A stretch of DNA of 64,000 nucleotides from Persicaria tinctoria (taxonomy: Eukaryota; Streptophyta; Magnoliopsida; Caryophyllales; Polygonaceae), in the NCBI GenBank assembly GCA_037127255.1, contig JBANSL010000004.1, positions 51,347,702-51,411,701 of the forward strand, given 5' to 3'. The position numbers were made by a program, and so were the translations under genes. Positions within the stretch are counted from its first letter, which is position 1. Every line of letters begins with the position of its first letter. Shown here piece after piece: positions 46,641 through 59,494 of this stretch. The notes under the pieces are model-generated. The model was not told the DNA's origin. It saw nothing but the letters and a program-made list of their open reading frames with translations, and made no database searches.

Positions 46641-48105
46641 ATCCTAATTTTCGGAAAAAAGAAATTAAAAATGGATTGAAATCGGATATTTCAAGAAAAA
46701 CTCATCCTCAACCTAACAAATCGAATTTAAAACTCATGGAGTGGATTTCCGACCTAAAATCAAACTTTGGAAACTAAATTAGGATGGCGACATTTTCCCT
46801 GGATTTTCAAAATCTAATTGATCGAGAGAGCGGGAATTGAGAAACTAACATGGGAAAACTAACCTCGGGATTCGAACTCGCGATGTCGGAATGAAAACTC
46901 TCACCCTCACTCTCTCTAGTCCTAGTTGAATCCCTACACACCAAACCCTAGCCAAGTGAAAACATGTGACCTTGAATTCAAACTTGGTCAAAGATGCTTA
47001 CCGATTATGGGTGAGATACCCACATCCCTTTATTTATTCTTCCCTCCCTTGTACCCCTTCATTTGGGAATGGAGACAAGCTTGAGCTTATCCATCCACAT
47101 CTCTCCCATCAAAGCAAATCTCCAATCGCCTAAAGCTTTCACTACATTTATCTTAAAGCTTGAAGAAAACCCTAGAAATCTCATCCAAGTCTTGGAGATA
47201 TAAAAACCCTAAAAACATCCTCATCTCTTCCCTCCTTTTTCCGCCACCCCAAACACATCGCCACCACCAGCCATCATCCCCTAGCCACCGTCACCCATCT
47301 CCTCCCTCATTTCTTTCTCCCTTCTTAATCCTTTCTTCCTCCTTGGTCCACCAAGAGCCAAACTCCACCAAATCAACTCCATTCTCTTCCTTCTTCTTCT
47401 AACAGCCAACCAAGGCTTCTCCCAGCAACCCTTGAAGACCTCCATGCTGTAGAAAGAGCCCAGTAGCCAGGAGGAGGTTCCAACAAGCCATTGAAGCACA
47501 TTGAAGACCATCTCACCATTTTCGGTTTTAAGGAATGATGAGAGATCATTTTCCCCTCTTTTTCATATCCTACTAACTCAAATATCATGCCTTCAACACC
47601 CCCTAACAATCCTAGGCAGCCTCGCGGAACAACGAGCCCAATTGGAGCTCAGGTGACGCTTCATGAGCAAACCGAAGGAAAAAGAAGAAACTTGGGTGAG
47701 GATCCTCATTTCTTTCGATTTCCTTATCTTATATGTGTACTAACATGGGCATTGATGTTGGAAAAGGGTTGGGTGAGAGATAGGGAAGCTAACAACAACA
47801 AACGAGCTTAAATCAGTAGCTCCGAGGGCCGGACTTGCCGGCGCGAGTGGCCCCTGTCACCACGGCGAGTGGGATCCCAGGGGAGCCCTTTGAGGACTCC
47901 CCAGCTCGTGGCAACGAAAGAGTCTCGTTGGGCATATCTCGCAGTGGCGAAACACCCCTTTGGCCGAGGGTTTAACATGTTAACCTGGGATCTTTCGCGA
48001 ACATTTTTAAAAGTCGGATTTGACGTTTTGGGGATTTCAAATGACTAACTTGATAACTTAAACTCGTGTTTTGGAAAATGAACATGACGAGTGATGAAGG
48101 AGAAA
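46641..48105 (+). repeat. Diverged chromovirus-type LTR fragment
   Basis: The order of motifs parallels the LTR at 28,845-46,311: AATTTTCGGAAAAAAG and TTTCAAGAAAAACTCATCC near the start, a TTTATTTATT box before a CCCTAG leader, and GC-rich CGCGAGTGG/CTCGCAGTGGCG blocks near the end. The edges are not recognisable. Short Pro-rich ORFs at 47,160-47,811 have no family match that I can see. Confidence 0.35.
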
Positions 48106-48742
48106 TATCGTTGGTTTTCACCTCGCCAAAGAAGTATAATACCCAACCTATAATTAACAAACTAACTAATAAACTTTTATAGTGGATAAGTAAGGGATCG
48201 AACCCATAGAGAAACAAGTATTTCTATGAAATGTGTATTTACTAATTATGCAAATATAGATAGGATATGATATGAATAAAGATAAAGAGTAAGGAAAGCA
48301 AATAGACGATGAGAAAGGTTAGTAGAGCGAATAAAAGATAGAAGAGTAGAGTGTGTGGTTTCCCATATAATTCGCAACATTGGTTGGTTTACTTGATCCT
48401 TGAGTTGATTTCAATATTATTCCTAAGTTTGTGCCGACTTCCTAGACTAGATTGTTCTGCAAAGATATAATTCACTTATTCAATGTGGCATCACGAAAGA
48501 ATAACATAAAGGATCGAGTACTTAGGCCAATTGGCACATCAATTCAATGCAATAAGGAATAAAAAGGAACAACTCAATTAACCCTAATTTCATCTACTTG
48601 ACATAGACCAATTGTTATCATCCACTAAAAAGGCAATCCAAACAGCACTGGATCAATGACTTTGTTTGCTATCGAGAAACAAATAACGAATTCATAGTAT
48701 AGATGTAATTTTTATCTAGATGGCCAGTCATAGAAAGAAACA

Positions 48743-48809
<67 letters not shown>

Positions 48810-48990
48810 ATAAGAACAAGATGATAAATAAACATACAAACAACATATTAATCAAGTCTCACAATCAACCAACCATGTATTGAATCATACAAATAACGTA
48901 CCTTGAATCTCTAAACATAAATCCTCCCATTTCTCTTTATGTTAATGAATTACTCAAGTGTTAGCTGATTGAATGAATTAAAGTTGGCAA
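48106..48990 (-). repeat. Diverged Athila-like LTR fragment
   Basis: CGCCAAAGAAG, TAGTGGATAAGTAAGGGATC and GAACCCATAGAGAAA correspond in order to the element 2 LTR (CGCCAAAGAAA, AATAAGTAAGAGGTCGATCC, CACAGGGAAA). It is interrupted by a (TA)n tract at about 48,747-48,807. No internal region follows. Confidence 0.5.
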
Positions 48991-49603
48991 TTCGATCGTT
49001 CGAGTCGGGTCACTGATGGATCCGGTCAGTTTAGGTAAAATTTGTGGTCAGGTCTTGGTCGGGTCGTGTATGGTCATGATGAATTTTAGATTGGTCGAGT
49101 TTCGGGTTAAATTGGGTCATGTCCATGCGTGTTCGGGTTGAAACGGGTTGAGCTCGTTCAAGTTTCGGGTCGGTCTCGTTTGAATTTAGTTTGTTTGGGT
49201 TTTGAGTTGAATTATATTCGACCTGTTTGGATAATTAGGATGATTTTGACTCGGTTGAATACTTGAATATGTAATTTACTTAAAATAAATGATTTTGACT
49301 CATTTGAAACTTGAATATGTAATTTTGACTCGGTTAAACACATTCGGTGACTCATCACCTCATTTTTTGCATTCAACAACCCCGTCCTTTGTTTAATTAC
49401 TATTAGTTTTTGGGAAATTTTGGTAAATATCCATTTGAGACCCCATTTTTTGCTCCTTATCCATTTTCATTAAGAAGTTTTGTGATTGTCCGAAATTGAC
49501 AATTTTGCCCTTCCTTTCCATTTTCCTTCCATCCCATTTTTTAATTTGACCATTAACTATTGACTGGTGAAGGGCAATGAATTTTGGTGACACATGTGCG
49601 GTG
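48991..49603. other. Low-complexity G/T-rich and AT-rich flank
   Basis: Loose GGGTCGGGTC-type repeats (49,000-49,260) and short duplicates such as ATGATTTTGACTC. There is no gene. Confidence 0.4.
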
Positions 49604-51512
49604 TGTTGTAGGAGGAAATCGAGTTCAAAATATAAAAAATATAAATAAAACCAGATTATGCCCACGCAAATGATTACAAGACTCCCTCCCTATGCAGTAG
49701 TGGGAAGTCAGGATCGATCCACGAGGAAGTGTGTCAGCAGATCTCAGGTAGCTGTAAATCTCACAGACACAAAAGCAGAAAGACAGAAAGAAAGACACAA
49801 ATAACAAAGAAAAAGCAGAAAATAAACGCAAAGACATAACTGGTCGATATCGACTAAGACCTATTCGATATCGACTAAACACAGCGATGACAGAAACTCA
49901 GAAATCACAACAAAAACTCGATCTCGCCTAACCCTATATGATCTCGACCAACAACCAACTCGAGATCGACAAAAACTTATCGAGATCGACAACAAAACAG
50001 AAACTTGTAAACGCAACACAGAGTTCAGATTTTCGACGAAATAAATTAATATATTAAAGACTTCCAAAGCCAGGGTATCAACGCCACAACGATAACCATG
50101 CAACGTAACACATAAAGGCATAAAGGATCATGCTTTCCATCAAATAACTTTGGTTATTAACAAATAGGAATATAGAGGCTTTCGCATAAACCCTAATTGT
50201 TACTAACCCTTTTCACATAATTAACCCAAGTTGCATTAAGATCACTTTCACTACAATAACACAAACAAGGATCACCTTTAACTCTCGCAAAAGAATCATG
50301 CTCATAGGGATAGAAGAAGAATCGCATAGAAAGATTGTACCTTTACCGCATCACCTTACATGGCCACCGTTGGGCTCACCCCAGCCCCAGAAATGGGTGG
50401 ACTACTCGCTCTTCATCGCAATAGCAGACATCTTTGATGAAAAAGAACTAACTTGCATTAATAAACTCAAACTTACAACCTCTTCTCCTTCTCTCTTTCT
50501 ATGGGTAACTACTTACTTGTCTCTGAAATTGAATGAATGAAAAACCAGCCCCTGAGGCTTTATTTATAGTGCTCAAACCTCGCTAATCAAGGAAAGAACA
50601 TCTTATCTATATCTATATCTAATTATCTAAAGGATTAAAGATAAATAAATGCAATAAAGGAATTAAATCAAAAAGGAAAATTCTATCTAAAGTAGGTAAA
50701 TCTTCCATGTGTTTATAGATCTTGATGTGCTTTGATAGATGTGGATAGATCTTAGACCCCTTATCCTCCAAGGAAAGAAAAACCGCGTCGGACAACTCGG
50801 ACAGCTCACCGCATAACTCGTCTCTCGAAAGATTTTCTCGATATCGACAAGAACTACTCGATGTCGAGTAAAAATTGTCGTCGACTACGGCTGGTTCGTC
50901 ATGTCGGGTTGCTGATGCTCGATCAAGCTCGGACAGGTGAAATGGGGTCCTCGATATCGACAAGTTTAGTCGATATCGAGTAGACTTGCTTCATCGACTT
51001 GGTGGCCTATGCATGTCGAGTAGCTTCTCCTCGGCACTGACTCGGACTGGCGCAGTGGTGGTTGTCGATATCGAGTAAAATACTCGATATCGAGTAGATT
51101 GGTGCTCGGCGTCTTCAGTCCTCGGCTTCTTGACTTGGCACATCTCCTCGACTCCTGACATGGCTTCAAGGCTTTGTCGATATCGAGTAAAGTTGTGGAG
51201 TCGTGTTGGCTCTGGCGCTCAGCTTCTCGATATTGCTCTCGGTCGACAAGGCATGCTCGGACATGTTTTGTCGATATCGACTAGTGTTCATCGATATCGA
51301 GTAACTGTTGGTTTCCAGCTTGATTCGTCCTGGTTCTGTAGCCCTTTGACCTTGGACTTCTGTAGTTGATTTCCGAGCTTTTCCAACCTTTCTCAGAACT
51401 GCTGTAAACATAAACTACATAGATTCTGTACTATTCTAGCCCAAATGCATGAAATGTATGCAGAAAACGATGTAAGAGTCACTGTAAAACATGGCAGATT
51501 TAGCTCACAACA
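49604..51512 (-). repeat. 3' LTR of the truncated A copy
   Basis: It aligns end to end with 156-2,058. It keeps TCGATATCGA palindromes at matching places, and some copies have changed to CTCGAGATCGAC forms (49,918-50,000). Confidence 0.9.
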
Positions 51513-53016
51513 AACACCCCATACTTAAGGTTGCTTGTCCTCAAGCAATACTTTTACTTGTCATTCAGGGGAAGGAATCAAAACTCTCAACATCTTAGAT
51601 TCATTGCCATATGTCCCTGCAGTCAATTACCATCCTCGAAAAGGTACCAGTGTCACAGATCCATGCATGTGCAATTAAGAAGAGCAACATCTACTCACAA
51701 AAGGAGGGTTATGCAAAAGCCATTCATGTGACAAAGCATTAATAATCAAGAGGACTTCAATTTAAGCTCAATAAGGAGTAGAATTGGTAAAAGGCTAAAG
51801 GTGGGCAATTTCTGGCAATGTGGTGCTAATGATCCGGGGAAATGAAGTATTTCCAAAATTTTCATACCACACTCCTTTTTCATACGATTCATCGTCTATC
51901 ATAATGCTTTTGTCAATAATAATGTTTTTACCTCTCTAACCTCAGCACTGCCTTCTCGCGAGTCGCAAACATGGGTGTCATGAATGGCCCCGGATACTTA
52001 GTGATTTGGACTCCTCACATTGTGTGTCCCATCTCACTGAACTATTATCTCAACGAGCAGGGTCAATCTACCTTTATCTCCTGAGGTGATTGGATTTTTT
52101 CTCACTCATTAAATTTTCCATATATTTTTCAAACTTTCCTACCAAACTCCAAATATGATAACAACAACACAACAACCATATAATATCTCCATAATGTGAC
52201 ATCATTCTCAACATAATCCCCGGATATGAAATAAGGTAAAGAATGGCAATATTTAGATCATGTGGAGCAATAATATGAAATAGGGCTCAATATGACTTTT
52301 GTGTTGCATAAACATAGGTAGAGGCTAGGATATCAAAACATATGAGCATTATATGGAAATATAAAGTCCTCCATCCTCTTATCATGCAACATGTCAAAAG
52401 AAACATCAAATTTTGCCTCCTTTCATGGTTTTCAAGAAAATATGCACTTCATTGTGACTTCTCTTTACTAGGCAATTTCATGCTATATCTCTAATGAATC
52501 CAATTTTGCATCGTCGAGTTCAATAAAGCTTCCATGACATTAATCAAAAAATTTCAATGGGGGTCATTTTTTCACAAACTTTGGAAAACATGCATGTAAG
52601 CACATAAATAGATAATGAATTCCAAAATAGCCATGTATAAGCAATTCTAGAAATAAACCTTAAAAATGCACACAAAATATGGAAAATATGCATAAAGTAA
52701 GCCCTTCCCCCACCCCATACTTAAACATTACAGTGGTCTCACTGTATAAAAAATAAGGGTAAGGAAAGAAACTTACTAGACAGATGTGCAGGGCTTCAAA
52801 ATCTCGATTGAAGATGCTTGGGCCGAGTCTGAATATAGCTTGCTTCTATCCCATAGACCTGAAAAATATGGAAGACATATACCCACAATAGAAAAACTAA
52901 AAAGTTCAAAACAAAAAACAAACAAAAAGCATCAATGTCCAAAAAAGTCCAAAAATTAAATGTCTATGTACACGCTCTAGATTTTATAGTCGCTAGGCCG
53001 ACTTTCTCCATTAAGC

Positions 53017-53346
53017 TCAAGGTGGCATTTGCATGACCCATGTAGCTTGGGCTTCAAATAGGATTTCGTTCTTGTCCATCAGCTGCAATCCTCCAGAATG
53101 GATCTTGTTCACCACGAAAGGTCCCATCCTCTTCTTGTTGAATTTGTTAGGAAACCAATGATCTTTGGATTTGGAAACATAGAGCTTGTCTCCAACTTCA
53201 TACTCCTTAGGCTCATCATTGGAAATCCTACATAAGTGCACATACCAACGCAAACCTCTCCCATGTATAGATAGATCTTTAATGGAAATAGGAGAAGGAA
53301 GATCCATACATTGGCTTACCTTCGCAGAAACGGAATCGGGGACCAC
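53017..53346 (-). pseudogene. Integrase C-terminal remnant of the truncated A copy (109 aa)
   Basis: An open frame with VGDKLYVSKSKDHWFP and RMGPFVVNKIHSGG, longer by 16 residues (EILFEAQATWVMQMPP) than the copy at 3,605. It is the better guide to the original end of the protein. Confidence 0.55.
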
Positions 53347-54610
53347 AGTGTTTGGTCGATCTCGAGTAATTGTACTCGATATCGATGAATTTTCAGCTTC
53401 TGGTGGTGGACTGCTCGTGGATGCTGGAGCTGGTGAAGGTGTTGTTTGGTCGATATCGACTAAGGTAGTCGATATCGAGGAGTGTTTCTTGGCCTCCAGT
53501 GGCTTGCTGGTCGAGGAAGTCGAAGTCGATGCTGGCCTACTTTTTCATCGATATCGAGAAGACCTTTCTTGATATCGAGTTGCCTTTTGTCGATATCGAC
53601 CAAGGTCTGGTCGATATCGAGTTGTTGTTCTCCTCCGGTTTGCTGCTTTCTGACCTCTGGCTCTTATAGTTGATGGCCGCTACTGAGATTTACAGTAGCG
53701 ATGTGTCCAGTCTTTCCCTTAGGATTTGGTTCTGAAGATCCAGGGAGAGAACCTGACTGTCTGGGGATTCCTGCTACTAGCTTGCCAATCTGTGTCTCCA
53801 TTGACTTCTGCCATATATCAATCTCTCAAAGCCTAGAGTTGACACCTTGTATCTGAGTGTAGACTGAATTGAAGTTTTGCTTGGTGTCTAAATGGTTCTT
53901 CCTCATTTCCTCTAGGATTGTCTGTAGATCATCCCTCTTCTGGTCCATTTTCGGATGTCCTGGAGCTCTGTAAAGTGGGGGGTTCCTAGGGGCACCTTGG
54001 TTCCATTGTGGTTGCTGAAACCTTTGGTCCCCCATGTAGCAATTGGGACCCCCTACGTAAGCTGCCTCTTCATGGTATTCTGCCAGCCTGACTTGCTCTG
54101 TGTGGGCACTCAGTAGTGGTGTGCCTCTGTGATCCGCATTCAATACAAGGCTAATTGACATAAAGATACTTTACTTGTTTGAGGAGCTTCTTATTCTGAT
54201 CTCTGTAGTATTGCTCCCTTACATCTGGATCAAACTCCATAGGGGGCTCATAGAGGGGCATGGATGGGGCTGGCATGGCGTAGGCATTCACCTCATAATT
54301 GGATGGCGTCCCATACTTGTTGTCATAGTTAGTCAGCTTGTCAAGGGCAGCCCATGCGTTAGCTGGCGGCATTGTCAGATACTCATAATGAGTATATGTG
54401 TTGATTCTATCTTTAGCAGCCAAGTCAAGATAATTGAAGAAAATCTCTTAAACTACGCAGGGTTGCTTTCCATGTGTAGGGCATGATCGCAGTAGATCCT
54501 TATAGCGTTCCCAAGCCTTTGCCAGCGGCTCCCCAGGCTGCTGTTTGAAAGATGTGATCTTCTGGTGAAGGAGCGATGTCTTAGCAAGAGGAAAGAATTT
54601 ATTGAGAAAT
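53347..54610 (-). pseudogene. gag 3' part and palindrome linker of the truncated A copy
   Basis: 54,486-54,151 and 54,161-53,826 encode the segments found in element A at 24,039-23,406 (AAKDRINTYTHYEYLTMPPA, AWAALDKLTNYDNKYGTP). There is a stop near 54,450 and a frame change at about 54,155. The linker at 53,370-53,620 has six or so TCGATATCGA palindromes. Confidence 0.7.
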
Positions 54611-55699
54611 TGTCCTTTTTATGTCAATGTGTTTCTAAAGAGAGAGCTGAGCCTCTCTCTCTAGAAATCCCCAATTCTTAACCCGAGAACCCTAGAACAC
54701 CACCAACCCACAAACCCACCATCACCGCAACCCGACCACCATGTCCGCCTCCATCATCTTCTTCACCGTCCTAATGGTGTCCTCCTTCGCTGCCCTTGGG
54801 TGACACCTATTTGCACCCCCTCGCCGCCCCGTTTCACTTGTCAAACCCTAATATCCAAATCCAATTCTAAACCTTGTCTCGGACTTCAATCGGCGTGTTT
54901 GGTGGCTGATTTCGGTTCCCTTCCTCCGAATTCGTTGTTGTCGTCGCCGATTGGGTGTCGTTGATATCCTGGCTTCCGGTGGTTGTCATGGCCGCTCGCT
55001 GCCTCCTTTGGGATCGCCGTCGTCGACCTCTCCGCTTCTACAATCCTCCGTTCACCGCTTTTGCTGGCTTCGATCCACCGGCCGGCTGTTGCTGGCGCTT
55101 CGTGCTCGACCCTTGGTTTGTGCTGCTTGTGCTCTTTTGCCTGAATTGGGCAATTAAAGAATTAAAAAATAAAACAGGAGATGAATTTCTATGTATAAAT
55201 CTGATCTCTTTTGGATTGATATATGATTTTTCATTCCCTAAATAAACCCGTCCGATTAGGACTAAACTAAATCCCGAAAGGGTTTTTGGTATTGTTTACT
55301 TAGGTGGTCTCGACCGCGAGTCTGGTTGTTCTTGGCGTTCTTTTTTCGATTTGGGGCTCTGGTGTCGGGTCTGGCTGGGGTCGAGACGGTGTGTATCGAG
55401 GCGACTTCTTGTTACGGATATTTCCTTAGAGGATCGTCTTTACTGCCCACAGGATTCCTGATGTACTGGCCAACGGTTTTACTGTTTGATGGTGCTTGGT
55501 TTGGTGGTGCTTGGCATCGGCTCTTAGTCTATGTTGTCCCCTATTTCTTTGGATTAGGATTGCCAGTTCGACTACATTTGTGTGTCTTCCACCTTGTGTA
55601 CTGCATCCTTTTTTTTCTGATTAGTGTTGTTGTTAGTTTGTTGTATGTTTAGACGGTTCATCGTCTGCTGACTCTAAATTATTTTCTAATTAAAAAAAA
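54611..55699. other. Unclassified GC-richer segment
   Basis: CT-rich leader-like sequence and several short ORFs on the plus strand (54,951-55,245 and 55,326-55,652), without any recognisable domain. It may be the remains of a gene's first exon or of a retroelement leader. I cannot decide. Confidence 0.25.
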
Positions 55700-57260
55700 T
55701 TAAAGTTGTTTAAGAAAATATTATATTTGCAAAACATAAAGTTATATTTGCATAACATAATATTATATGTGCACAACATCCGGTTATATTTGCAGAACAG
55801 AAAGTGCTGAAACGAAAAATAAAATTCATTATTGTTTATACCATATGTTAACCCATTTCCAACTTTCAGAGTGTTATTGTTGATCATTGAATTGTCAAAT
55901 ATGTCCGTGGCTTGTTTGGTATTATTATGATCTTTGTGATTTTAGTTTTGAAACAATTTTATCTCCCTACACTTGCTATTGACATTATTTCAAAACTTGC
56001 TATATCTATATTAGCCAGCATCATTTTCAAAACTATCTACTGAAACCTAAAAACTATACTACATCCGTTCGGAAATATAAGTACAAGTTAAAACTAGAAT
56101 CTAAACAAAACGAGCCCTAAGGTATTACGTTTAAAGTGCCAATTTTCAAGCATGTGGGATAAAGTTCTATATATTTTTTTGGTTATTCTGTGTAATTTTA
56201 AAATATAAATGCGTGTGCATATCATTTTTATAAGGTTATTTAAGCAAATATAATATAAATATTATATTTGCACAAAATAAAGTTATAGTTGCACAACATA
56301 ATATTATATGTGCACAACATCGGGTTATATTTGCACAATAGAAAGTGCCTACCTGAATGTCCTGGCACAAAAAAAAGTGTTGACATAAAAAACAAAAGCA
56401 TCCCCGACGTCGGCGTCAGCAACGTCAACGTCAGTGCTGACACGAAAAAAAATTATTGACACGAAAAAAAGACTCCCCGACGTCGGCATCAGTAGTGTCA
56501 GCATCTTTGATGTTGGCGTCAGCAACATCAACGTCAGTGCTGAAACGAAAAAAAAGTTCTGAGGCACAAAAAAGCATCCCCGACGTCGGTGTCAGCGTGT
56601 CAGCATCTTCGATATCGGCATCAACAATGTCAGCGTCAGTGCTGACAAAAAAAAAGTGCGTACACGAAAAAAAAGCATCCCCGTCGTGAGTGTCAGTAGT
56701 GTCAACATCTTCGATGTCGGTGTAAGCAACGTCAGCGTCAGTGCTGACATGAAAAAAAAAGTGCTGACACGAAAAAAACATCCCCAACGTTGGTGTCAGT
56801 TGTGTCAGCATCTCCGATGTCGACGTCAGCAACTTCAGCGTCAGTGCTGACACGAAAAAAAAAAGTGTTAACACGAAAAAGAGCATCATTGACGTTGGCA
56901 TCAGCAACGTCAATGTCTTCGACCTTGGCATCAACATCGTTGGCGTCCCCAACGTCGGGGTTAGCGGCGTCAAGAATGTCGGTGTCAGCAACGTCGACGT
57001 CGAGACAACTTCGACATTAGAGGCATCGTCGTCGGCAATGGTCTAGTAATAATTGAGCTTTAAAAGCTTCTTAGGTCAATGCTAGAGCGACGTGCTTATG
57101 CGCAAATAAGATATATTAGTGCAATTTTAAAATACAAATGCATATGCATATCCTTTCCATAAGGTTTTTTAAGCTTGCACAATATAAAGTTATATTTGCA
57201 CAACATAATAGTTTATGTGTACAACATCAAGTTATATTTGCATAATAGAAACTGTTGACG
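55700..57260. repeat. AT-rich repeat region with an internal minisatellite
   Basis: A block with TTATATTTGCACAACATAAT and TGTGCACAACAT occurs three times (55,716-55,800, 56,255-56,345 and 57,170-57,250). The last two also share ~50 bp upstream and flank a minisatellite at 56,395-57,010. Its units of roughly 90-110 bp are built on CCCGACGTCGGCGTCAGC and GTGCTGACACGAAAAAAA. The 186-residue ORF over it translates the repeat. Confidence 0.7.
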
Positions 57261-58186
57261 CGCGGAAAAAAAAAAACTGGACATGCGAGGGGGGGTATGG
57301 GGGGCAAAGGGGATGGACACTCCGCCAATTTTTTCAAATTTATCGACACTTCCCTAATTAAAGCAATTTGTTTGGACATTTAACAAACTCACTCTACAAT
57401 CATTAGTGTTGTTGATGAAAACAAAAGGGTGTTCATGAAAATAATTAAGGCCAATTTGCAAACCTAGACCAAAAAAAAACTTTGCAAAACTAGACTAGTA
57501 CATTGGAAATTTGCTAAGGGTTGAATGTGGTCTAGTTTTGTAAAAAAAAAAAGGGGGGCAACCAATTGGGAAAGTAGCAGGGGGAGGGCCGGTATTGTAG
57601 CCTCGTTGTGGGAGAGGTTTGGAGGGGGGAGGGAGATTTTGAGGGGGGAGGCACTGCTCATGTCGGGGGGGATTGGGGAAATGGCGCTAAAAAAAGGGAA
57701 CCTCAAGAGGGAAAAAGCGGGGAGCATTTAAGAGCGGAAAATTAAATGATTGGAGTTAAGGGTGTCAATCAACACATATATAAGCTTGATTGATGGGTGT
57801 CAATCCCCATTAAATGCTCTGCAAATAGAGAGGCGACATAGGAGACGAGTGAAAAGGTGAGGGCAAAAACACCCCGTTCATTTCTGGAAACTGGACACTT
57901 CTTGGCTTACCAATAGAAGACATTTGTCTTACCATTAGGCCAAACACGTCCTCCCAAACCTGAGGATTTTGGAGAGAATTTGAAGGGGATTCACTGTAGC
58001 TGCTTTGGCGGGCTGTCAATGTAGTTTTGGCGCCAAAACGGGGTTCTTCATTGAGGGAAAGGGGGGAGCATTTATGAGGGGAAAATGCAATCATTGCATT
58101 AATGAGTGTTCCCCAAGCACATATATAAGCTTGGGAGAAGGATTTGAAACACCAAAACATGCCCTGCAAAAAGTGAGGCAGAGCAT
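57261..58186. other. Flank of element 2 with a duplicated block
   Basis: Two diverged copies of a ~120-bp block (about 57,718-57,840 and 58,065-58,185) both read GGGGAGCATTTA and ACATATATAAGCTTG. A CAAAACTAGAC ... GTCTAGTTTTG inverted pair lies at 57,484-57,541. No gene was recognised. Confidence 0.4.
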
Positions 58187-59494
58187 TGACGGAGGGGAAA
58201 CCTGTCGTTGATTCCGCCAAAGAAAACTCAAACCTAAAACTAGTATAGTAATAAGTAAGAGGTCGATCCCACAGGGAAATTTATAAACTCAAGCGTGATT
58301 TCTATGCTGATTAAAGTAGCCAAAGAGGGGGGTTTTTAATGTGAAAGGTCCGCCTTTTATCAAAGCGGATTAAACAAAGCAAAGTAAAGGAATTGGTTTT
58401 AAACAATTTAGGGAAAGCAATTCCACCTACAATTTTCCACTTTATTGGATTGAAGCGATCCTTGTAACTTCTTCTCGTCCTATTGTGTTTCCTATGAATG
58501 CCCTTGTCCCGACCTAATATAGTTACTAGTCCAACCAGTCCTAGCAACCCTTATCAATCGAACAGTCCCTAAAGAAGGATTTAACCCAATTGATAGCTTT
58601 AAGTTCAGAGATTAGCCAAGGTATTTGCAGTCCCTAAAAAAGGATTTAACAACACATTCAACTTCCTACTTATTCAATTAGTTCAACCAGCCCTAAAGGA
58701 ATAAGTTTGCCACTTAGGTTAAGGTTTACAACCAGGAATCTACAAAACCTTAGCGATTGAATTGATTCTACCAAGTTGATCAGTCAAGATAGAACAAAAC
58801 AATAAGCAATCAAGCACAAAGAAGTTGAAGCATTCACAAATAGGAAATCAGGAGCGAGAATTAGAAACTCACAATCAATCCGAATAAAGCTTCAAATTGC
58901 AGGCAGAATCGATGAGTTTAGTTCCTCATGGGAGACATAGCTCCAAATCTCTCAAAAGTCTAATGAATGGAAGAATAGAATGAATCCTAAGAATGATGAA
59001 GAAAAATAACATAAAAAGCCTAATTAAAACATCCCAAAGTCGGCCTCCAAACACATAGTCAAAAACTAGGGTTTTCCAAAAAGCGGATCCGCGCTGTCCG
59101 TACGTGCGGCGGCCGCCGCAAGGGCTGCGGCGCCCGCCGCAACTGCCTTGTCAGCTACCCGCTGCGGCGGGCACTGCGGCGGCCGCGGCACTAGCTGCGG
59201 CGCCCGCCGCAGCTAGCTTTGCCGTGGTCTTGGCTCCTTTCTGCGGGCTTTTCTTCTCGTCTTGCCTTGCTTCTTTCTTCCTTGTTCCTTTCCATTCATC
59301 TTGTGTTCCTCTTCGAGACATTGCATCTCCCCAAGTGTGTTCTGATTCGATCTGCGAGATAAACACAAAATTGCGCAGAATCCGAACTTTTCTAAAATAA
59401 ACACAAGATGCAAATTAACAATAAAGCAAGCAAGAAATGCAACCTAAACTAAACTAAAACTATCTATAATGCCTATCTAAAATATGCATTATCA
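58187..59494 (-). repeat. 3' LTR of element 2
   Basis: In element orientation TGATAATGCATATTTTAG ... CCTCCGTCA, 1,308 bp. A GC-rich block at 59,103-59,216 contains the palindrome GCGGCGGCCGCCGC and several GCGGCGCCCGCCGC. The first ~360 bp visible of the 5' LTR (63,631-64,000) match with very few changes. Confidence 0.95.

Larger units (their letters stand above)
49604..54610 (-). mobile_element. Truncated second copy of retroelement A
   Basis: It retains the 3' LTR (49,604-51,512), both polypurine modules (51,513-51,550 and 52,701-52,745), the 3' UTR, the integrase remnant and the 3' part of gag. It stops abruptly at about 54,610 after TTGAGAAAT, where element A continues. Protease and 5' LTR are absent: between the integrase remnant and gag the linker with palindromes leads straight into the gag 3' part, so this copy has an internal deletion as well. 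Confidence 0.85.

Noticed and set aside
47160..47811. Pro- and Ser-rich ORFs considered as a gene 5' end
   Set aside because: The context matches a diverged LTR leader, and the frames lack any family signature.
54951..55652. Plus-strand ORFs considered as a host gene exon
   Set aside because: There is no recognisable domain, no splice-consistent continuation and no similarity to a known plant protein that I can see.
56431..56991. 186-residue minus-strand ORF
   Set aside because: It is a translation of the minisatellite. The repeat period and the alternative open frame on the plus strand show that it is not a gene.
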